From Salisediminibacterium beveridgei (GTDB lineage: Bacteria; Bacillota; Bacilli; Bacillales; Salisediminibacteriaceae): 64,000 bases of DNA. Below are positions 59,906 through 64,000 of this stretch, one piece after another. The notes under the pieces are model-generated. The model saw nothing but the letters and a program-made list of their open reading frames with translations, did no database searches and was not told where the DNA came from. Location of the stretch: contig NZ_CP012502.1 in assembly GCF_001721685.1 (NCBI RefSeq), forward strand, positions 868,001-932,000. Reading direction: 5' to 3'. Within the stretch, counting starts at the first letter, position 1. Every line of letters starts with the position of its first letter. Position numbers and translations under genes: made by a program.

Positions 59906-61187
59906 ATGGAAACTTAAGCATATTGGAGATTTATGTAAAGTGAGCTCAAGTAAAAGAGTATATTTAAAGGATTATGTTAAATCAGGAGTCCCTTTTTACC
60001 GATCAAGAGAAATAATTAAACTTCATAATAACGAAGAAATTCTAGATACTCTATATATATCGAATGAAAAATACAATGAAATTAAGGAAAAATCAGGCGT
60101 TCCTGTCAAAGGTGATATTCTATTAACTTCTGTAGGGACAATAGGAATTCCTTACTTAATTCAAGATAATTCCCCTTTTTATTTTAAGGATGGTAATTTA
60201 ACTTGGCTTCACTCATTTGAATCAGAGATAGATTCAAGATTTATTTATTATTGGATAAATTCATCTGTAGGGAAACATGAAATTGATAAAATAACAATAG
60301 GATCAACTCAACGTGCACTGACTATGGTTTCACTTAGAAAATTGACTATTTTTCTCCCTCCACTTTCAATCCAAAAGAAAATTTGTGATTTTTTAGAGAA
60401 CCTTGAGCAAAGAATATTACTAAACAACCAAATCATCAGCAACCTCGAAGAATTGGCCCAAACACTGTTCAAACGCTGGTTTGTGGACTTTGAATTCCCG
60501 AACGAAAACGGAGAACCTTACAAGTCCAGTGGCGGAAAGATGGTTGAGAGTGAGCTAGGGATGATTCCTGAGGGGTGGTATGCAGGATATGCTAAAGATA
60601 TTTTTGAATTTGCACCAAGAACAAGCTTGAAAAAAGGTTCCGTAACAAAATTTGTTGAAATGAAAAATTTAGTTGGATCATTTGCAATTCCGTATTGGAG
60701 ATATCGAGAATTTAATGGAAGTGGATCTAAATTTATCAAAGGGGATACATTGCTTGCTAGAATCACGCCGTGTTTAGAAAATGGGAAGATAGGATTTGTA
60801 GATTTCTTGAAAGATAGTGAAGTTGCTTGGGGTTCTACAGAGTTCATTACAATAAGGACTAAATTAAACGAATTTAAACATATAAGCTTCTTCTTCGCAA
60901 AACAAGAGGGCTTTTATAATTACGCTGTTAAGAATATGACTGGAAGTTCTGGGAGACAACGAGTCTCAGCAAAAGTTTTAGATAATTATTTAATGCCTGT
61001 CCCCCCTACTGATATGCTTATTAAATATGGAGAAGTTACTCAATCAATGGCAAATAAAATCAATATGCTTAATAAAGAATCATACCATTTAACTGAACTA
61101 AGAGACACCCTCCTCCCCAAACTTCTTTCAGGTGAGGTGGAGATCCCGGATGATCGTGAGGTGAACAACGATGTACCAGTTTCGTGA
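59895..61187 (+). CDS. hsdS: Type I restriction-modification specificity subunit
   Basis: A 430-residue DNA recognition subunit with two target-recognition domains (about residues 1-150 and 215-375), each followed by a conserved helix region: [20 protein letters not shown] with [20 protein letters not shown], and [10 protein letters not shown] with [18 protein letters not shown]. The target domains are AT-rich while the conserved helices (e.g. 60430-60540) match hsdM/hsdR in composition, as expected when target domains are exchanged. The ATG at 59895 follows GAGGGGG. The target sequence cannot be read. Confidence 0.95.
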   Translation: MKFKWKLKHIGDLCKVSSSKRVYLKDYVKSGVPFYRSREIIKLHNNEEILDTLYISNEKYNEIKEKSGVPVKGDILLTSVGTIGIPYLIQDNSPFYFKDGNLTWLHSFESEIDSRFIYYWINSSVGKHEIDKITIGSTQRALTMVSLRKLTIFLPPLSIQKKICDFLENLEQRILLNNQIISNLEELAQTLFKRWFVDFEFPNENGEPYKSSGGKMVESELGMIPEGWYAGYAKDIFEFAPRTSLKKGSVTKFVEMKNLVGSFAIPYWRYREFNGSGSKFIKGDTLLARITPCLENGKIGFVDFLKDSEVAWGSTEFITIRTKLNEFKHISFFFAKQEGFYNYAVKNMTGSSGRQRVSAKVLDNYLMPVPPTDMLIKYGEVTQSMANKINMLNKESYHLTELRDTLLPKLLSGEVEIPDDREVNNDVPVS

Positions 61188-64000
61188 AGAAGAACTGGAA
61201 CAGGCAACTCTTGAATGGCTGGAGGAAGTAGGGTTTACGACCATGAACGGGGCTGAACTTGCCCCGGATGGTTCACGTCCTGAACGGTCCAGCTACCAGG
61301 ACGTGGTGCTTGCCGAACGGTTGAAAGACGCCCTGTTTCGCATCAACCCAACTGTTCCAAGAGAAGCTATCACCGAAGCCGCGAGACAGATCACCATCCA
61401 ACAACATCCGAACCTCATCCAGAACAACAAAGCCTTTCAAAAGATGGTCACAGATGGGATCGACGTGGCCATCCGGGTAAAAGGCGAAAACACCACGAAG
61501 AAAGTCTGGCTCTTTGACTTCACAACGCCCACGAATAATGAGTTCCTTGCCTTGAATCAGTTTACCGTTCTGGAAGGCAAATATGATAAACGACCGGACG
61601 TCATTTGCTTTGTAAATGGCCTCCCCCTCGTTGTCATGGAGTTAAAGAGTGCCGTCAATGAAAATGTCGGTATCTCCAAAGGCTATCATCAACTTCAAAC
61701 CTACAAAGAAACGATTCCGTCCTTATTTCAGTTTAACGCCTTTTTGATCACCAGTGACGGGTTAAACGCTCGCGTCGGCTCATTGACCGCCAATGAAGAT
61801 CGTTTCATGATGTGGCGCACCATCGACGGGGAATCCACAGCTCCGCCAACGATGCCGCAACTTGAAGTGATGATCCGTGGCATGATGACGCCGGACCGTT
61901 TACTGGACCTTTTGCGTCACTTTATCCTGTTTCAAACCGATGGGGAGAACGTCGCAAAGATTTTGGCGGGTTATCATCAGTATCATGCCGTCAATAAAGC
62001 CGTGGAACAGGCGCAGCGGGCAACACAAACCGACGGGGATCGTAAGATCGGTGTTATCTGGCATACGCAAGGCTCCGGGAAAAGCCTGTCCATGGTGTTC
62101 TTTACAGGGAAACTGGTCCTGTCCATGAACAATCCCACGGTGGTTGTATTAACGGACCGGAACGATCTCGATGATCAGCTGTATCAGACATTCAGTAAGA
62201 GTGAACAGCTGTTACGGCAGTCGCCATCCCAAGCGACGAACCGGGATCATTTACGAGAATTATTACGGGTTGAATCCGGTGGGATTGTCTTTACCACCAT
62301 GCAGAAGTTTGTCCCTGAAGATGGACAAACAGAGATGAAGGCGCTTACGGAACGAAAGAACGTCATCGTCATGGCGGATGAAGCCCACCGCTCCCAGTAT
62401 GGGTTTCAGGCCTATATGCAGCAAAAAGAAAACGGCAGCGGAACGAAATACGGCTTTGCAAAATACATGCGTGACGCATTGCCACACGCTTCGTTCATCG
62501 GGTTTACAGGCACACCGGTGGAATCGACGGATAAGAACACCCCTGCGGTCTTCGGGAATTACATTGACGTGTATGACATGACCCAGGCCGTGGAAGACGG
62601 GGCAACGGTGAAGATCTTTTACGAAAGCCGGGTGATTTCCCTTGGGCTTCCGGAGAATCTGGACCTGGATACAGAGCTCGATGAGATTACCGAGCATCAG
62701 GAAATGGATGAACGGGAGAAACTGAAGAGTAAATGGTCGAGGCTTGAAGCCCTTGCCGGAGCGGAACAGCGGGTGGAGATGCTTGCAAAAGACGTGGTGG
62801 ATCATTTCGAAAAGCGTCAGAAAGCCATGTACGGTAAAGGGATGATCGTGGTCATGTCGAGGCGGATTGCCATCGATTTGTACAAAGCGATCATGAAACT
62901 CCGTCCCGACTGGCACAGTGATGATGACGACAAAGGACAGATCAAGATTGTCATGACCGGCACGTCCAGTGACCCGAGCGACTGGCAGCAGTTCATCGGC
63001 AACAAACGACGCAGGGAGTACCTGGCAAAACGGATGAAGGACCTGAACGATGAATTGAAACTGGTCATCGTCCGGGATATGTGGCTCACCGGTTTTGACG
63101 TCCCTTCCATGCACACGATGTACGTGGATAAGCCGATGAAAGGGCATAATCTGATGCAGGCCATTGCCCGGGTGAATCGAGTGTTCCGTGATAAGCCGGG
63201 CGGTTTGATCGTTGATTACATCAGTATCGCTGACAGCTTGAAAGAAGCGTTGAAGCAGTATACCGAGAAAGACCGTGAAAATGCAGGTGTGGATACCTCC
63301 CTTGCAGTGGATGTCTTAATGGAGAAGTATGAAATCCTGCAGGATCTGTTGTATGCGCATGATTACAGTGATTTCAATCATGAGAAGAACTCCAAACGGA
63401 TGAGTCAGATTGTCGAAACCGCTGATTTTGTGATGGGGTTAGGGGATAAGAAGAAGCTGTTCTTAAATACCGTGACGGAACTGACGAAAGCTTTTGCTCT
63501 CTGTTCCACGGAAAACGATGCACAAGAGATCAATGAGGAGATCGGTTTTTTCAAGGCAGTGAAGTCCGCCATCGTGAAGCTGATCCCAACAGACGGAGAA
63601 AAGCGCACCCCGGATCAGCTCGATGCCCAGATCAATCAGTTGATCTCAAAGTCCGTGATTTCCGAAGAAGTCGTGGATGTTTATGGTTCTCTAGGACTTC
63701 AGAATCCGGATATCTCGATACTGTCCGATGAATTCCTGGAAGAAGTGCAGGCGCTGCCGCAGAAGAATCTGGCTGTGGAACTGTTAAACCGGCTCCTTGA
63801 AGGACGAGTGAAAAACGTCCAGCGGAAAAACCTTGTCCAGGCCAGGAAATTTACTGAACTATTGGAACAAGCGATTGAAAAGTACAACAAACGAGCGATT
63901 GAGACGTCGAAGGTCATAGAAGAACTCATTGAACTGGCAAAAGAAATGAATGAGGCGATGGATGACGAGCGCCATGCCGGCATGATTGCCGAAGAAGTGG
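61171..64000 (+). CDS. hsdR: Type I restriction endonuclease subunit (runs off right edge)
   Basis: 943 codons are visible without a stop. The N-terminal nuclease domain has the PD-(D/E)xK pattern [21 protein letters not shown] (Asp, then ExK, about residues 147-168). The helicase motor follows: Walker [12 protein letters not shown] (about residue 300), DEAH box [11 protein letters not shown] and motif III FTGTPVE, then MRD-type and C-terminal helical regions. It translocates DNA with ATP and cuts unmethylated DNA. The ATG at 61171 follows GAGGTGA and overlaps the hsdS stop by 17 bases. The C-terminus lies beyond 64000. Confidence 0.97.
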   Translation, partial: MYQFREEELEQATLEWLEEVGFTTMNGAELAPDGSRPERSSYQDVVLAERLKDALFRINPTVPREAITEAARQITIQQHPNLIQNNKAFQKMVTDGIDVAIRVKGENTTKKVWLFDFTTPTNNEFLALNQFTVLEGKYDKRPDVICFVNGLPLVVMELKSAVNENVGISKGYHQLQTYKETIPSLFQFNAFLITSDGLNARVGSLTANEDRFMMWRTIDGESTAPPTMPQLEVMIRGMMTPDRLLDLLRHFILFQTDGENVAKILAGYHQYHAVNKAVEQAQRATQTDGDRKIGVIWHTQGSGKSLSMVFFTGKLVLSMNNPTVVVLTDRNDLDDQLYQTFSKSEQLLRQSPSQATNRDHLRELLRVESGGIVFTTMQKFVPEDGQTEMKALTERKNVIVMADEAHRSQYGFQAYMQQKENGSGTKYGFAKYMRDALPHASFIGFTGTPVESTDKNTPAVFGNYIDVYDMTQAVEDGATVKIFYESRVISLGLPENLDLDTELDEITEHQEMDEREKLKSKWSRLEALAGAEQRVEMLAKDVVDHFEKRQKAMYGKGMIVVMSRRIAIDLYKAIMKLRPDWHSDDDDKGQIKIVMTGTSSDPSDWQQFIGNKRRREYLAKRMKDLNDELKLVIVRDMWLTGFDVPSMHTMYVDKPMKGHNLMQAIARVNRVFRDKPGGLIVDYISIADSLKEALKQYTEKDRENAGVDTSLAVDVLMEKYEILQDLLYAHDYSDFNHEKNSKRMSQIVETADFVMGLGDKKKLFLNTVTELTKAFALCSTENDAQEINEEIGFFKAVKSAIVKLIPTDGEKRTPDQLDAQINQLISKSVISEEVVDVYGSLGLQNPDISILSDEFLEEVQALPQKNLAVELLNRLLEGRVKNVQRKNLVQARKFTELLEQAIEKYNKRAIETSKVIEELIELAKEMNEAMDDERHAGMIAEEV

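Noticed and set aside
1..64000. CRISPR array or cas genes
   Set aside because: No regularly spaced direct repeats were found. The only Cas12-like protein is the transposon TnpB.
1..64000. tRNA or rRNA genes, prophage or plasmid replication genes
   Set aside because: No tRNA cloverleaf, rRNA core sequence, integrase, capsid or replication gene could be recognised.

Overview
The window looks like a chromosomal segment of a mid-GC member of the Bacillaceae. Supporting signs are strong AGGAGG-type ribosome sites, a T-box in front of tyrS, a THI-box in front of thiM, a Bacillus-type Fnr with its iron-sulfur cysteines at the C-terminus, and fnr, ywiC and narGHJI grouped much as in Bacillus subtilis. 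Dissimilatory nitrate reduction to ammonium (narGHJI plus nrfHA) and an ACR3-like carrier would suit an anaerobically respiring, possibly haloalkaliphilic Bacillus such as the Salisediminibacterium group. That placement is inference.

Layout. 1-9.9 kb holds housekeeping and accessory genes: the start of a class A penicillin-binding protein, T-box-tyrS, an aldo/keto reductase, a TetR-controlled ABC exporter, a YVTN beta-propeller protein, an ACR3-like carrier and a DUF4352-like lipoprotein. 10.2-12.4 kb is an IS200/IS605 element (tnpA, tnpB, predicted reRNA) that splits a small membrane-protein gene. 12.6-18.9 kb has an AI-2E family transporter, a five-gene operon (nitrate/sulfonate-type ABC importer, double DUF4242 protein, acyl-CoA dehydrogenase-like flavoprotein) and a DUF429 gene.

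19-45.3 kb is an anaerobic respiration island: a radical SAM/SPASM protein, ywiC, fnr, narGHJI, two NarK-type transporters, a second ABC importer, a second Crp/Fnr regulator, nrfHA, and an eleven-gene cluster that encodes System I (Ccm) cytochrome c maturation. Sites matching TGTGA-N6-TCACA lie about 31-33 bp upstream of the -10 element at ywiC, narG, nrfH and the ccm cluster. This predicts one FNR-type regulon. Nitrate would enter through NarK, be reduced to nitrite by NarGHI, and nitrite to ammonium by NrfHA, whose hemes are attached by the Ccm proteins.

45.3-53.3 kb carries TPP riboswitch-thiMDE, a lipoprotein gene, exoA, an rlmCD-like methyltransferase, a chemotaxis receptor and a small membrane protein. 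53.4-64 kb is a defence island: a small conserved protein, an orphan AbiEi-like protein, an AT-rich two-gene module (a TIR-SLOG protein and a ThsB-type TIR protein) that looks like a Thoeris-type antiphage system, and a type I restriction-modification operon hsdM-hsdS-hsdR that runs off the right end. The TIR module sits between two diverged copies of the hsdM leader, each with a conserved TGACA-N5-TGTCA palindrome. This module is the most interesting item in the window.
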